From NCBI GenBank assembly GCA_002633005.1, contig NMRA01000005.1:201171-256823 (forward strand): DNA of 55,653 nucleotides. Reading direction: 5' to 3'. Position numbers and translations under genes: made by a program. Under the pieces are notes generated by a model. That model was not told the DNA's origin. It saw nothing but the letters and a program-made list of their open reading frames with translations, and did not search any database. Each line of letters starts with the position of its first letter. Position 1 is the stretch's first letter. This DNA comes from Phoronis australis. Lineage: Eukaryota > Phoronida > Phoronidae. Below, piece after piece: positions 42,657 through 53,288 of the stretch.

Positions 42657-44528
42657 AAATAAAAATCTATTCGGTGTAATCACACAAACACCCCACCCTC
42701 ACAAAAATTTCCGCAACAATTCAGCTTAAAATCGAACTCTCAAAAAATGAGTCATTACGGGGTATATAAGGTTAATTACATCGCCGTGAATGCCGAGGAA
42801 GATACGTAAAATCACGCCTGTAAATGAACACAGTCCATGGGACACGAATCGTAAAAAGAACCCTAATATCTGCCATGCTATTTTGCAAGTGTCACACGCG
42901 AGGTCACGCGCTCTCTCAGTCTCGCGCTTGTCCTTGCCTAACTCAATGGAAATAGTTTGTGGTTGTCGTGCGCGATGAAAAAGTTAACGGCTACTAAAAA
43001 GTGGAATTCGAATTCTTCGCCATAATCATCTTACTTCAACAAACATGCTTCATGAAAGATATGTACAGAACCAGAAATGATCGATGTAGAAACTAAGCGC
43101 TTTTTAAGTGAAATTTAGCCAGCGGAGGGGCTACGTGTTGCCTAGGGCCACGGTAGGCCTAAAGTAAAGGTACTTACATGGGAGCAGGTTTGCTAGAAAC
43201 AATTGATACGGGGAAGGCCTGAAGGCTCTAATAAATTCACATAACAAAAATAGTAGACCTAACGCGCAAGAAGTAATACGTTAAAATGTGCACCATTCTC
43301 TAATCATCTGTTACTGTACCTTAGTACTTACTTCTATTCCCTAAGCGCTTGAGCTTGGGTAGTTGACCGTGTTGAATTTCACTCGAGAGTCGAGTCCACG
43401 TCTCTTTCAAGTTTCCGTGTCCAGGCCAGTCGGGAAACTTAACGAAACAGATTAGTGCTTACACGCTCATCCATGCACGTCTGCCCTGTTGCCACTCTTA
43501 TCCACAGCTTGGCACTTCTCGCATACTTTGAAAAAAATCCGCGATCGCAAACTACGTAGGCCTACTCAAACATCTGAACCACGTGGGATTGTTTACTTCG
43601 GAAAATGACGACTGTATACCTACGTTTAAAAACAAGTTCCCAATTGCTATTCGTTTTAACAAAATATTTCTCCTTATTGTATAATATGTTATATACTGAA
43701 ACTTGCTTTTATTAAAACAAATTTATTGTGGTACATTTTGGCCTTTTGGTAGGAAATTATAAGTTGCCTCATGGCGGCGAATCACAATATACCCTTTGTA
43801 AATTCTTGCGCTCTGCTAGTACACAAGGTGGTAAATTTTTATATTAATAAAAACTTTATTTTCTGGCCTAGAAAGAAAATTCAAAGTTCTAAAATGCTTA
43901 TAGTTTTTCGCGAGGAATTCGATTAGGCAGGTAAATTTTTAAAATAAACTTTACTTTTTTTGCCAATAGTCGACAGGCACGTAGTTTTATGACATAATGA
44001 GGTGTCATTAAAGGATTACGTACGTGACCAAGCAGCCCAGGCAGCTGGACTGAATTCAATGGGCTATTGTGTTCGCATTAGCAAACTCCAACCGTCGGAC
44101 GAAGGCCGTCCGACGGTCAGTTTTCAGCTGGGAACGGTCCATCATGAAATAGGCTTGGGTGGTAGACATTTTTGGATATAAAATTTACCTGAACTAAACA
44201 TTTAATAAAGTCGAAAAAATCATAAAAAGAGGAAACTGGAAATCCAATCAGAGAAAATCGACACCAAAAAAAGAATTCCTCTTGAAAGACGGAAATCCCA
44301 AGCCCTGATCAAGTCTGTATTCTCCAGGCTTCAACGTGTACATAAATGCAACTGTCAAGTGGTATTCCTTCTTGAAATTGTCATGGCGAGCTCTCTGAAA
44401 TGTAAACAGTCACAGTTTTGGTGGTGTGATTTTAAAACTTCTGGTGCTGATGACCTTGTGCACGTGCAGTAGTGTACCAAAACTTACACTCATGTAGTCA
44501 GAAGGTCACATCACTGTTTGGAAGGGCA
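42657..44528. other. No gene seen
   Basis: No coding feature recognised. ATCCCAAGCCCTGATCAAG at 44297-44315 resembles the right end of the hAT-like MITE at 46503 but has no partner here. Confidence 0.45.
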
Positions 44529-44952
44529 NNNNNNNNNNNNNNNNNNNNNNNNNNNNNNNNNNNNNNNNNNNNNNNNNNNNNNNNNNNNNNNNNNNNNNNN
44601 NNNNNNNNNNNNNNNNNNNNNNNNNNNNNNNNNNNNNNNNNNNNNNNNNNNNNNNNNNNNNNNNNNNNNNNNNNNNNNNNNNNNNNNNNNNNNNNNNNNN
44701 NNNNNNNNNNNNNNNNNNNNNNNNNNNNNNNNNNNNNNNNNNNNNNNNNNNNNNNNNNNNNNNNNNNNNNNNNNNNNNNNNNNNNNNNNNNNNNNNNNNN
44801 NNNNNNNNNNNNNNNNNNNNNNNNNNNNNNNNNNNNNNNNNNNNNNNNNNNNNNNNNNNNNNNNNNNNNNNNNNNNNNNNNNNNNNNNNNNNNNNNNNNN
44901 NNNNNNNNNNNNNNNNNNNNNNNNNNNNNNNNNNNNNNNNNNNNNNNNNNNN
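44529..44952. other. Scaffold gap (424 N)
   Basis: Run of 424 N. It hides the left part of the TTAA element that continues at 44953. Confidence 1.
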
Positions 44953-45446
44953 GTTAATTTTTACAGGCTATCAATTCGAACAGGAATACAGTGATGAAGA
45001 AATACTAGAGAGGCACTGTGAACAAGCTCAGACAACAGATCGTATGGAGTTATTTGGTAAGCCGGCATTCGTCAGGCACTGTCGACGTCTGCAGGCCACA
45101 GACACGGAGATGTTTCACGGCCTCATACTTGCTATTTACAGCATACATTTCATTCTTCACTACCATGAGCCACTTCCGAAGCATTTCGGACTCTCGAGGA
45201 AGTAAAAAAACGATATACCCGCTTTCCTCACTGCTGCTTAGTTCGGACAAGCGGGAACGATGCACCGCAACATAGCGGCATTCACTCTGCATATGAACCA
45301 CTGACGTCGCTAGTGTCGTTTCTCACCTTCCTCAGAGGTTAACGCGACACCTCTTGGCAAGGTAAGGTTGACCGTATGCGAGGCGATGTGGATATAGACC
45401 GATTAAGATGGCAAAAAAGACTAATTAAATCGGGTGGCATTCTCCT
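44953..45446 (+). mobile_element. Second TTAA-flanked transposon family, copy 2 (right part)
   Basis: Matches 37294-37786 to the last base. It ends TGGCATTCTCCT followed by TTAA at 45447-45450, and includes the same exon-like segment (44967-45056) with acceptor and donor signals. The left end is in the gap. Confidence 0.75.
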
Positions 45447-45450
45447 TTAA

Positions 45451-45737
45451 GTGCTTGTGAACTTTTTTTTCCAATTTTTACATGTCGTGATAACTCCCAT
45501 CTGAGACAGCAATGCCAGGTTTGCCAGGTGCCTTTTCTGAATTTAGTAATCAACCTGCTATCACTAACTCAAATTATATATATTCATGACACTGTTTTCT
45601 CAGGAGTCTTCAATAATTGGATGGTTTACTGTTAAAGAAGCGTACTTCTTTGTTCATCAAACAGGGCTTGGAATTTTCCGCGGAAACGCGGATTTCCGCT
45701 TTTTTCAAATGTGCTTTCCGCTTTTTTTATAATATTT
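45451..45737 (+). repeat. Duplicated flank, copy 1 (beside TTAA insertion)
   Basis: About 287 bases that recur at 45827-46113. It begins directly after the TTAA of the transposon and stops at the single N (45738). Confidence 0.9.
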
Positions 45738-45738
45738 N
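45738..45738. other. Single N at a duplication boundary
   Basis: The only isolated N in the window. It falls at the exact end of the first duplicated copy, which suggests an assembly join. Confidence 0.9.
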
Positions 45739-45826
45739 AACTGCAGAGTCCATTGTTTTGTCACTTCAGAGGTGAGACAAAGACAACTTTTTGGTCAGGT
45801 TCTCCGTGGTAGTCAGGATGATTTAA

Positions 45827-46113
45827 GTGCTTGTGAACTTTATTTTCCAATTTTTACATGTCGTGACATCTCCCCTCTCAGACAGCAATGCCAGGTTTGC
45901 CAGGTGCCTTTTCTGAATTTAGTAATCAACCTGCTATCACTAACTCAAATTATATATATTGATGACACTGTTTTCTCAAGAGTCTTCAATAATTGGATGG
46001 TTTACTGTTAAACAAGTGTACTTCTTTGTTCATCAAACAGGGCTTGGAATTTTCCGCGGAAACGTGGATTTCCGCTTTTTTCAAATGTGCTTTCCGCTTT
46101 TTTTATAATATTT
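45827..46113 (+). repeat. Duplicated flank, copy 2 (empty TTAA site)
   Basis: Same sequence as 45451-45737 but preceded by GGATGATTTAAG, an uninterrupted TTAA (45823-45826), with no transposon. Confidence 0.9.
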
Positions 46114-46503
46114 CCGCGTAAAAAATCGGATTTGATATAAAATTTTCGCGGCAAATTCCTTTCTTACCGCGGCGTTGCAGACGACGTTCACCTCGAAAAG
46201 CGGAAGTTGCTCTTTATGTTTCGGAGAAACGTAAATTGTCAACATTGCCGGGACATCTGGGACAGCATGGTGGGATGTTCAATGGCGTCTCGTGTTATTG
46301 TTAAGCGCGGCGACAAATACTGCTGCTCTGCAGCCAAAAATGTGTGGGTTGGGAGTGGACGGCCGAGCTAAAAGGATGCAGACGCATGCTACTGTCGGGG
46401 AAAGGTTCACATTTATCATTTCAAGGTTGGTTATCGGGCATGATTTGGGCCGTAAAAGTTTCAAAGTTTCCGCGTTTTTTGTCATTGGTCATTCCAAGCC
46501 CTG
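46038..46503. mobile_element. hAT-like MITE (CAGGGCTTGGAAT ends)
   Basis: CAGGGCTTGGAAT at 46038 is mirrored by ATTCCAAGCCCTG ending at 46503. The 466-bp interior has repeated TTTCCGC words and no transposase. ATCAAA flanks both sides. The CAGGG terminus recalls hAT elements, but the clear direct repeat is six rather than eight bases. A truncated copy of its left part is at 45662-45737. Confidence 0.6.
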
Positions 46504-46854
46504 ATCAAAACGAGTCAGTCTTCTTGATGTTAAATTTCAATTGGGATAAACTTGCATGTTTCAGTAGTTGAAATCTTGTCACAGAAACCAAAGTCACCTG
46601 TTCAGGCCGTCTGTTCCTAGCTGGCCAGAAGCGCTGACACTTATTATGCGTGTATGACATTTGCAAACATTCTTTGGTTCCTATGCATTGATTTTAACAG
46701 ATGCTTACAATGTGATAAATGTGCCATTTAACATTTTGGGCTCATTTGATCTGAAAACATGAGAAAGTTTGTTCCAGTTACTTTTGGCCATAAATGCCAG
46801 TGAGCCATGTAAATAGTGCATGCGCCAATTTGTCATTTGAGTTTTTTGTAATAG
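46504..46854. other. Intronic or intergenic sequence upstream of the ATG13 exon
   Basis: No repeat or coding feature recognised. It ends with a pyrimidine-containing GTTTTTTGTAATAG that could serve as splice acceptor. Confidence 0.4.
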
Positions 46855-47108
46855 CACTTATCTTTATAAGGAATGTCCACAAGATGTCACCGTCGTCAGA
46901 TCTCCGCAAGGTGGGTGCCTTCACGCCCATGAGCGCCACACCTAAAAATGATGACTTGGACGATATTCCCTTCATGTCTCTGCTCCAGCCATTGGAAAAT
47001 GAACAAGACATCCCGACAGAGACAACAGCCAAAAACTGCGAGGAGACGAACGAAGAAGAAATGACTGGGACGCAAACAGAGAACACAGACTATGTCATGA
47101 TTGAATTG
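46855..47108 (+). CDS. ATG13: Autophagy-related protein 13, penultimate coding exon
   Basis: ATG13 is the regulatory subunit of the ULK1-FIP200-ATG101 kinase complex that starts autophagosome formation. This exon encodes LRKVGAF, then LDDIPFMSLLQP, matching the animal ATG13 pattern VRKVGAF...LDIPFAMF. After an acidic, Thr/Glu-rich linker it ends TDYVMIEL, the position of the LC3-interacting region (human DDFVMIDF). The LIR core aromatic-x-x-Ile is kept as YVMI. The donor is TTG|GTGGGT at 47109, phase 0. The acceptor is uncertain: AG at 46854, 46870 or 46883 are all possible. The N-terminal HORMA-domain exons are not found anywhere upstream in the window. Confidence 0.8.
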
Positions 47109-47690
47109 GTGGGTAACCATGGTGACTGGTTGTACTGGATGCTAAGTGCGGGTTTCATAGACGCAAGAACTTCTAAAAAATGAAAGTTCGCAAATAATTT
47201 TGCGAGATTTCGTCATGTATTACAAACGAAGCACATGATCACATTAGCTTCTTTCCTGAGGTTCGGGTGTCAATAGCATGTATACCTGGTGTGGCATATT
47301 TAATAAGTGAGTGAACACAAAAAGCCATTAAATGAATGTGACGACTACTTTGTACTTTAAGACAATGTATATGGAAATTTTTGGTGTCCACTTCACCAGT
47401 TTCATGCCCGTTTCCCAACAAAATTTAATTGCAGTTTCTGCAACTGTGGACAGAATTTCAGTGACCTAATCAATCCGAGTTCAGGTTTATTGCTTCTGAT
47501 ATTCGTGTTGAACTTGATTTAAACATTTGTTTTTGTTGTCTGCTATGTGAATAGTGAAAAGAGAATGGGATGAGAGTCAAGTTTTGTTTTACGAAAAGCT
47601 TTGAATACTTAGGAATGAGTACAAATCTTAAGATTAGATTTTGGTATGAAATTCATGACAGCTGATGCTAATCATATTCTTTTTTTTCAG
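47109..47690 (+). other. ATG13: ATG13 last intron
   Basis: 582 bp from GTGGGT to TTTTTTTTCAG. The splice joins VMIEL to KTPFAEPE, as the human protein joins VMIDF to KPAFSKDD. No repeat recognised inside. Confidence 0.75.
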
Positions 47691-47894
47691 AAAACGCCAT
47701 TTGCTGAGCCTGAAGCCAATGCCGATCTTGGACAATTTTACAAGGACTGTCAAGCAGCGCCACCTTTGGTCATGTTTGAAGATCAGTCAGATATTCAGCA
47801 GACTTTGTCTGGTATAGATGATCAGTTGAAAGTTTTTGAATCACGCCTGCCAGATATAGACGACTTTGTCAAATCACTACAGATATCTGGTTGA
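47691..47894 (+). CDS. ATG13: Autophagy-related protein 13, last coding exon
   Basis: Encodes KTPFAEPEANADLGQFYKDC and on to DFVKSLQISG with TGA at 47892. It aligns with the ATG13 C-terminus: DLGQFYKDCQAAPPL corresponds to the conserved DLGTFYREFQNPPQL, followed by a helix ending DxFVxxLQ. In the family this tail contributes to binding ULK1. Length, phase and position of the stop all agree with the family. The frame is intact and shows no sign of decay, so the gene end may be functional. The 3' untranslated region follows, but no AATAAA is visible within 450 bases. Confidence 0.85.
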   Translation, partial: KTPFAEPEANADLGQFYKDCQAAPPLVMFEDQSDIQQTLSGIDDQLKVFESRLPDIDDFVKSLQISG

Positions 47895-48459
47895 AAATTG
47901 GTGCCTGCTACACCTAAACGTTCAATTGTCAGCTTCCAAGAAAACAAAAAAAAATGAACCATAACTAATATCTCTTGTTTACCTAGTTATCTGTGACAGA
48001 GCGGTTTTCAAATGCTGATGTCGATTTGGTGCGTTGTGAAGCATTCCTAGCAGTCTTTTATACAGAATCAAACTCCAAATTCTTTACAACGCTTCATAGG
48101 GTTATGTTTCATACAAAAGAAACTCTTGATATCATTGGCTGTTGAAAGGAGCAATTCTGTACTTAATGACAAGGGTACAGGTACAGTGGAATAGATCACT
48201 ATGATAAGATGATTCAGTGAATATCAGGCTTGTTCTTTCTAGACAAATTGATATTGATGAAAAGACGATGTGAACTAAACTTTACTTGATATTGCTAGAT
48301 CTGGTGCATAAGGTCATGGCCATGTATTTGAATATTACATAACAGACTTTTATTTGAGGTCGTTTACACATGGACACGAACAAAGTTTTAATTTCAATAA
48401 GGAATTCACAACACATATTTTTTCAAGTTTCGTGGAGTGGTTTGAGCCAACTAATATTT
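47895..48459. other. Probable ATG13 3' UTR and spacer
   Basis: No canonical poly(A) signal or other feature recognised before the Helitron-like element. Confidence 0.4.
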
Positions 48460-48818
48460 ACTCTGCGCGTGTAAGCGCAGAGTACTGTTGTTCCTGGGTT
48501 TTCTTCAATTTTATTCTTATTCTTCTTATTCTTCTTCCCACCAACTTTGAGGCTTAGTAACTCCAAATTGTGTGCAGGTACGGTCTTTAAATTGAGCATA
48601 TGACTTTTGACAGTATATAAATTTTGATTGGTTATATAATCATATTCCATATTGCACCGGAAGAGGTCGTTTGGTGCAAAGGTCATATAATTTTCAAAAT
48701 GCTACTCCTCCTTTAGTTTTAAAGCTATCTTTTTCAAATTCAGTGCACAGGTATAAGTCAACAAGGCAATTTAAAAAATTACTTTTCTAAGTAACCGGGT
48801 CATCCAATCAGGTGAAAT

Positions 48819-48831
48819 AGGTCAAAGGTCA
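48819..48831 (+). promoter_or_regulatory. DR1 nuclear-receptor-type site in repeat
   Basis: AGGTCAAAGGTCA, a perfect DR1, inside the Helitron-like copy that lies just downstream of ATG13. Confidence 0.4.
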
Positions 48832-49251
48832 TTAGGTGCAAACTAAAATTTTGAGCTAAACACTTCAAATTGACAGGTCTGATTGCCACAGGTAAATCAA
48901 ATCGGGATCCAAAGTTCCAGGTCATTTAGTGCAAACATGGGGTCATTAGGTGCATTTTTCTTCTGAAAATTTGACCTTTTCAATCAGCAAGTATTCTGAT
49001 GTGTTAACCGTTAGACAACTGTGATTCTCAGCATTAAACACATTTTCCATGGGCTTTGCAATAATTCTCCCAAAGATGCTTAAAATGCACCGGATAAGAT
49101 CAATTAGTGCAAAGGTCATGTAACGTTCAAAATGTTATATCTCTTACGTTTTTCAAGGAATTCTTTTCAATTTCAGCACACTGGTGTATGTCAACATGCC
49201 AATTAAATACCCTACTTTACTTTGCAATAGGCCTAACCAATCAGAAAGAAT

Positions 49252-49264
49252 AGGTCAAAGGTCA
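49252..49264 (+). promoter_or_regulatory. DR1 nuclear-receptor-type site in repeat
   Basis: A second perfect AGGTCAAAGGTCA, 433 bp from the first, in the next sub-block. Confidence 0.4.
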
Positions 49265-49616
49265 TTGAGTGCGATTGAGTATGAATTCTAAATTTTCAGG
49301 TCATTTGGTGCACCCATTGGGTCATTGGGTGCATTTTTCTTCTGAAAGTTTGACCACTTCATTCATCTTGTATTCTGAAGTGCTTAAAGTAAAACATCTG
49401 TGATTATTAGCATTAACCACACTTTTAATCGAGTTAACAATTACTCCCTCATCGGGGCTCATAATGCACCGGAAGAGGTCAATTAGTGGAAAGGTCATCA
49501 AAAAATTAATATGTAATTTCTCCTACAATTTTAAAGAATTCCTTTTCATATTGGTAAACGGGTTGCTGTCAGTAACTTCCCATAATAATTCCAGTAATAC
49601 GCACGCGCAGAGTCCG

Positions 49617-49639
49617 TTATTGTCACGCCGTGACAATAA
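49617..49639 (+). repeat. Helitron-type 3' hairpin
   Basis: TTATTGTCACG-C-CGTGACAATAA, an 11-bp perfect stem with a single-base centre, five bases before the terminal CTAG. Confidence 0.7.
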
Positions 49640-49648
49640 TCTTTCTAG

Positions 49649-50477
49649 TTAATTATTTTGGCAGTACTTGATGTTTTGGTATTGGATGATTTGCAGAAAT
49701 CAAGATAAATGGTGACTGTCCTGGTATCTGAAGAATTTATGTACAAATATAATACGGTATTTCTTTCTAAAATGTTTTCGAAAATTTCACTATTTCACCT
49801 GATAAGACCATGGCTTTTTGTACCAGTTTTTCGTAAGTTATTAGTACAGAAATGATTTGAGAATATACAACAATCCGAAAGACTCGTTTTGACCCCGGCA
49901 TTGAAAACGTATAATGCCCTACTATGTAGTCACCCTGGCTGGTGGCGTCTGATAGAAGTCAAGTGCTGATGAAAAAGTGTGGAAGCCATTGATTGGCTAA
50001 ACCGTGTGTGAGGGTTAAGAAATATAACACCTCGTTAATACTTGTCTATTTAGAGCTTATATTTTCTCAAAAACAAAATTTTGGTCTCGCATTGTAAATT
50101 TGTCTTTCGTGAGGCACAAGTGTGTACAGTGAGGTAATGTGGTGCAGTGGTCGAAGTTCTTGTAAACGCAATCAAAAGTAATTGGACAAAATGATGATGT
50201 TTAATAGCCCGTTATTATGTGTCATTCTGGCTACTGTGGTAGCCATTTTTTGCTTGCATTCGGCCGTCATGATAGTGAACGGTGTTTGCGCTTGGCCGTC
50301 ATGATGACAAATTTGCTTGCCCTCTGCCCCAGTGAGGAATTTCGGCTATGTCATTTTGTCCGATTATTTTTGGCTTGTGCTGTATGGCTGTATTGCCTCC
50401 TTGTGCTCTGTGGTGAGTTTAAAAGGTAACAAAATGTTACGAATTTTTATGTTGAGCAATGCTGAGCATGGATGAGG
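49649..50477. other. No gene seen
   Basis: GGCCGTCATGATxxxxAA words occur twice at 50260-50310. GTGGTGCAGTGG at 50138 looks like a lone box A. No gene called. Confidence 0.4.
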
Positions 50478-50534
50478 CTAGGCAATGACCATCGCCTCTG
50501 TTGGCCAACCGTGAGAGGCGATGGTCATTGCCTA
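50478..50534. repeat. Palindromic mini-element, 21-bp arms
   Basis: CTAGGCAATGACCATCGCC at 50478 is mirrored by GGCGATGGTCATTGCCTAG ending 50534, around a 15-base loop containing TTGGCCAA. Its outer arms are the same as in the 42593-42656 element. Confidence 0.9.
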
Positions 50535-51500
50535 GGATGAGGCTATCCTTGATTAAATGTTAGAGAGGATTTGAGCAAAACATAGAAGATTAACAAACTT
50601 TTTGATTATGTAATGACTGGAAATCTGTTTGACAGGAAGATGATTTTATTGAGAGATAGTTAAATCCTATTGCCTGAATTTATGAATCACTTAGCTGGTG
50701 TAAATGTCGATGCAAGTTCCATTAAAGGACTTAGGAATTGAGCTATCGCAAGTTCCGCCCCCTTGCGAAAAATCGACAAACTAGGTTTTACCGGCTGTAG
50801 ACGTCTTGGTTTTACTCGACAACGTGTTGTTTGTGGGGTAGAATGGCGGCTTAGAAAAGAATGTGTGTCAAGAATGCTGCGTTCTGATTGGTCAATTAAT
50901 CCGTCTCTCAAAATCCTGGTGATAGGTCTACTCTTGAACGCTGAGGAAATGGTATCCCTCGAGTTTTTAGTTGCTGAAAGACGCTGGGAAAGTGCGCTTG
51001 ACATTCAGTGTTGGCCAGGTTGTTTAGATATACTGATACAAACTGGAACAAGAACTGCACAATAATGCAAACATGCCTGCCTGCACGTCTCCTTATAGAG
51101 GAGATTGTTAAGTACCAGGTTGATTGGACTGTATGTGTTAAACTTTAGTCGTAGGCACTCATTGTAAATAGCAAAACTTTTTTTTAACTTATTGATTGTT
51201 TAGCCACAATGAGCAAGGATGGTACCAGGAATTTCCGAAAATAGGTGTATTCTTAACAACTCATGCATGTTTGAGAAAGACTGCACCACGAAGTGTTGAC
51301 ACAGTTTCTGAATAAACGCAGCGGCGTGTTGGTTACATTTGATGTTTTTGAACGGTCGTTTTCTGAATGGGTCTATTTTCGGAAATTCCGGATACAATCC
51401 GTTCTGTAAACTGTTTGCTTTAAAATGTACATGTAGTCTAAATGAGTAATACATGTGTTTGTAAACTCTTTATTTATGATTGTGTGTGTGCATAGGTGTC
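50535..51500. other. No gene assigned; 17-bp inverted repeat
   Basis: Overlapping open frames on both strands at 50687-51065 have no recognised domain. GGAATTTCCGAAAATAG at 51228-51244 is mirrored at 51372-51388, 127 bp away. Confidence 0.4.
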
Positions 51501-51735
51501 TTGGGGAAAATATTGAGTTTAGTAATTAACCCCGATTAACGTTATGCGGTTGAAAGAAGATTTAATAATTTGTGCGGTTTTATAGTTGTGTGTGGGGGGG
51601 GGGGGCTCAGGCCCGATTTCACCTGTCCGATTCAGACCACCAGCGTAACTGTAACGGAACTATGGCTAAGTAATGGCGCTCCCGGTCGATAGGCGCGTGA
51701 TACCCTAGGCGACCGGCAGTGGTGCTGCGCATTAC
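51500..51735 (+). repeat. Interspersed repeat with poly-G and GCGACCGGCAGTGGTGCTG, copy 1
   Basis: AATTAACCCCG, a G-run plus GGCTCAG, ACGGAACTATGGCTAAGTA and GGCGACCGGCAGTGGTGCTG recur in the same order at 55440-55653. Confidence 0.8.
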
Positions 51736-52017
51736 CACGTCGTCTGCTCCGTCGTCTACTTCATTTTTTCAAAGAAAACGGAATGTGAGTGACGAAGAAG
51801 AAACAGAAGCTACTGATAAGATTTAAATTTTAATCGAAGTCTCCGCTTAGAACCTCATCATTCTCTCTTTGTCATATATTAAAATAAGACAATTTCCAAA
51901 GCAATCGCGTGGTTAATGCCATCACGATCAGATTTGGTCTTTTGGGCAACTGAAAACTATTTTAAACACAACTTTTGCTACGAACTGGCCTTAGTATGAC
52001 ATTAAAAGTGGAAACGT

Positions 52018-52079
52018 GATGGCGCAGTGGTAGAGCACGCGCGCTTTGGCAGGCAGGTCGTCAGTTAAAGTCCTTGGCA
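52018..52079 (+). repeat. tRNA-like sequence (box A intact, box B decayed)
   Basis: GATGGCGCAGTGGTAGAGCA is a good tRNA D-arm / box A. The box B position reads GTCAGTTAAAGTCC instead of GGTTCAAATCC. No acceptor pairing. Probable SINE head or tRNA relic. Confidence 0.5.
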
Positions 52080-53103
52080 TTTACGAATTTTTTGTTTTTT
52101 TTTTTCTTTTTCCTTATTTGATAATAGTTCAGAAATCACGGAAAATGCTTGTTTTTAGAGGCAAAGGCAAAATTTTCTCCTGGGCGGGAGGGGGAATCCC
52201 CCATTCGGCGCTTCGCGCGATCATTTACGACAAAAGTTGGGCCCCTCCCCCCTTGATATCCACTGGTGTGCTAGAATAAATTGTACAGTCGTGGTTGGTC
52301 AGGAGCACTGTGCAACTGCAAATTGTAAAGACTTGGTAAATAATGTGACTTACGGAGAGAGTGCCAAGTTACCCTGACAGTGATGGATACGGTTAGGACA
52401 ACGCAGAGTTAGGCCACGCCTACAGTAGTTGTCGTTGCCAAGACCCCTAAGCGCAAAGCCAACATGGTGTGCTACACCGCAATTGGTTCTATACAATAAT
52501 GTTTTGATGTTTCACATAAACTTTTGCCATGTATACAACCGCATCATCAAAATGGCCCACGGGAAGCAAATAAACTGTTGCACGCAGTGGTACATCCAGG
52601 ACACCAAGCCTTTGAGTCCATTTATAGACTACGGCAAACCGGAATGCCAACACATTGACACGCCAACTTTTATAGGAGTGTTTTGTTTCAATGACACCGT
52701 GGACACATTTGGTTCGCGGTCATCATGTTCCAGAGCTGTTTGCTTAGCACTACAAAAGATAGTGAAAAAATACTCCCCGGCATGCAATTTGTCTTGTTTG
52801 TTTAACGTTTCATTTTTAGGGTCCACTGGTGGTCCAGAGTGAAGTGTCTTGGCTGGCGTTTCCGTAAGTATGGCTACAACCCACGGTGGCATGCATGCAG
52901 TTACTCGTAAAACTCAGTGTTCACGACCTTGCTTTAAAGTAAACATTTGTAAAATGCTGTGTAAAGATGAATTCATTTCGTTTTATATTTAGTCTATGGA
53001 TTATCTAGGCGTACTATCTGTGGCTCCAGGTCCCAACGCCAGCGTAACTTCGAAATACACGGAGGACCGGGGCCACTGGATTTGCGGCCGGGGCGACGTT
53101 TAA
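52080..53103. other. Unassigned sequence with one open frame
   Basis: A frame from ATG at 52552 (context AAAATGG) to TGA at 52840 encodes 96 residues with several Cys and His (CCTQWYIQ, YGKPECQH). I recognise no family. The same frame is open back to 52429. It could be a short exon or chance. Confidence 0.25.
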
Positions 53104-53133
53104 AGTTACTGGCCCAACAGCGGGCCAGTAACT
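53104..53133. repeat. 12-bp-arm palindrome
   Basis: AGTTACTGGCCC and GGGCCAGTAACT around AACAGC. Related CTGGCCC words recur near 54670-54735. Confidence 0.8.
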
Positions 53134-53219
53134 TTTAGATATATATCCTACATGTTTGTGGATGTGGTCCCATATTCAATTAATTCAAAAAGTGTTGTTG
53201 ACTTATTTTATTTGAGGAG

Positions 53220-53288
53220 ACGGTGTGGCTCAGTGGTTTGAGTTCCGGACTCCATACGGCCGTATGGGACCCGGGTTCGAATCCTGGC
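53220..53288 (+). repeat. tRNA-like SINE head
   Basis: GTGTGGCTCAGTGGTTTGAG (box A) and GGGTTCGAATCC (box B) are well kept, and the T arm pairs. Between them is a perfect 16-base palindrome CCATACGGCCGTATGG, like a long variable arm. Acceptor ends do not pair, so it is probably not a working tRNA. The open frame at 53223-53519 crosses it by chance. Confidence 0.55.

Larger units (their letters stand above)
48460..49648 (+). mobile_element. Helitron-like (Helentron/HINE-type) element, complete short copy
   Basis: Begins with one hairpin unit (ACTCTGCGCGTGTAAGCGCAGAGT, given as two halves: ACTCTGCGCGTG and TAAGCGCAGAGT) and TTCTTATTC tracts. It passes three sub-blocks with TGCACCGGA words (48655, 49086, 49466). 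Near the end are GCGCAGAGTCC and the perfect hairpin at 49617-49639 (stem TTATTGTCACG, 11 bp). A 5-base spacer TCTTT and CTAG at 49645-49648 follow, then host T. This matches the minus-strand end at 8031. No Rep/helicase coding. It lies 0.6 kb downstream of the ATG13 stop. Confidence 0.6.

Noticed and set aside
44472-44994. Open frames across the second gap
   Set aside because: Made up mostly of N.
50687-51065. Overlapping open frames on both strands
   Set aside because: Neither has a recognised domain. Mutual overlap on opposite strands suggests chance openness.
53220-53288. Functional tRNA gene
   Set aside because: Boxes A and B are good but the acceptor stem does not pair and no near T-run follows.
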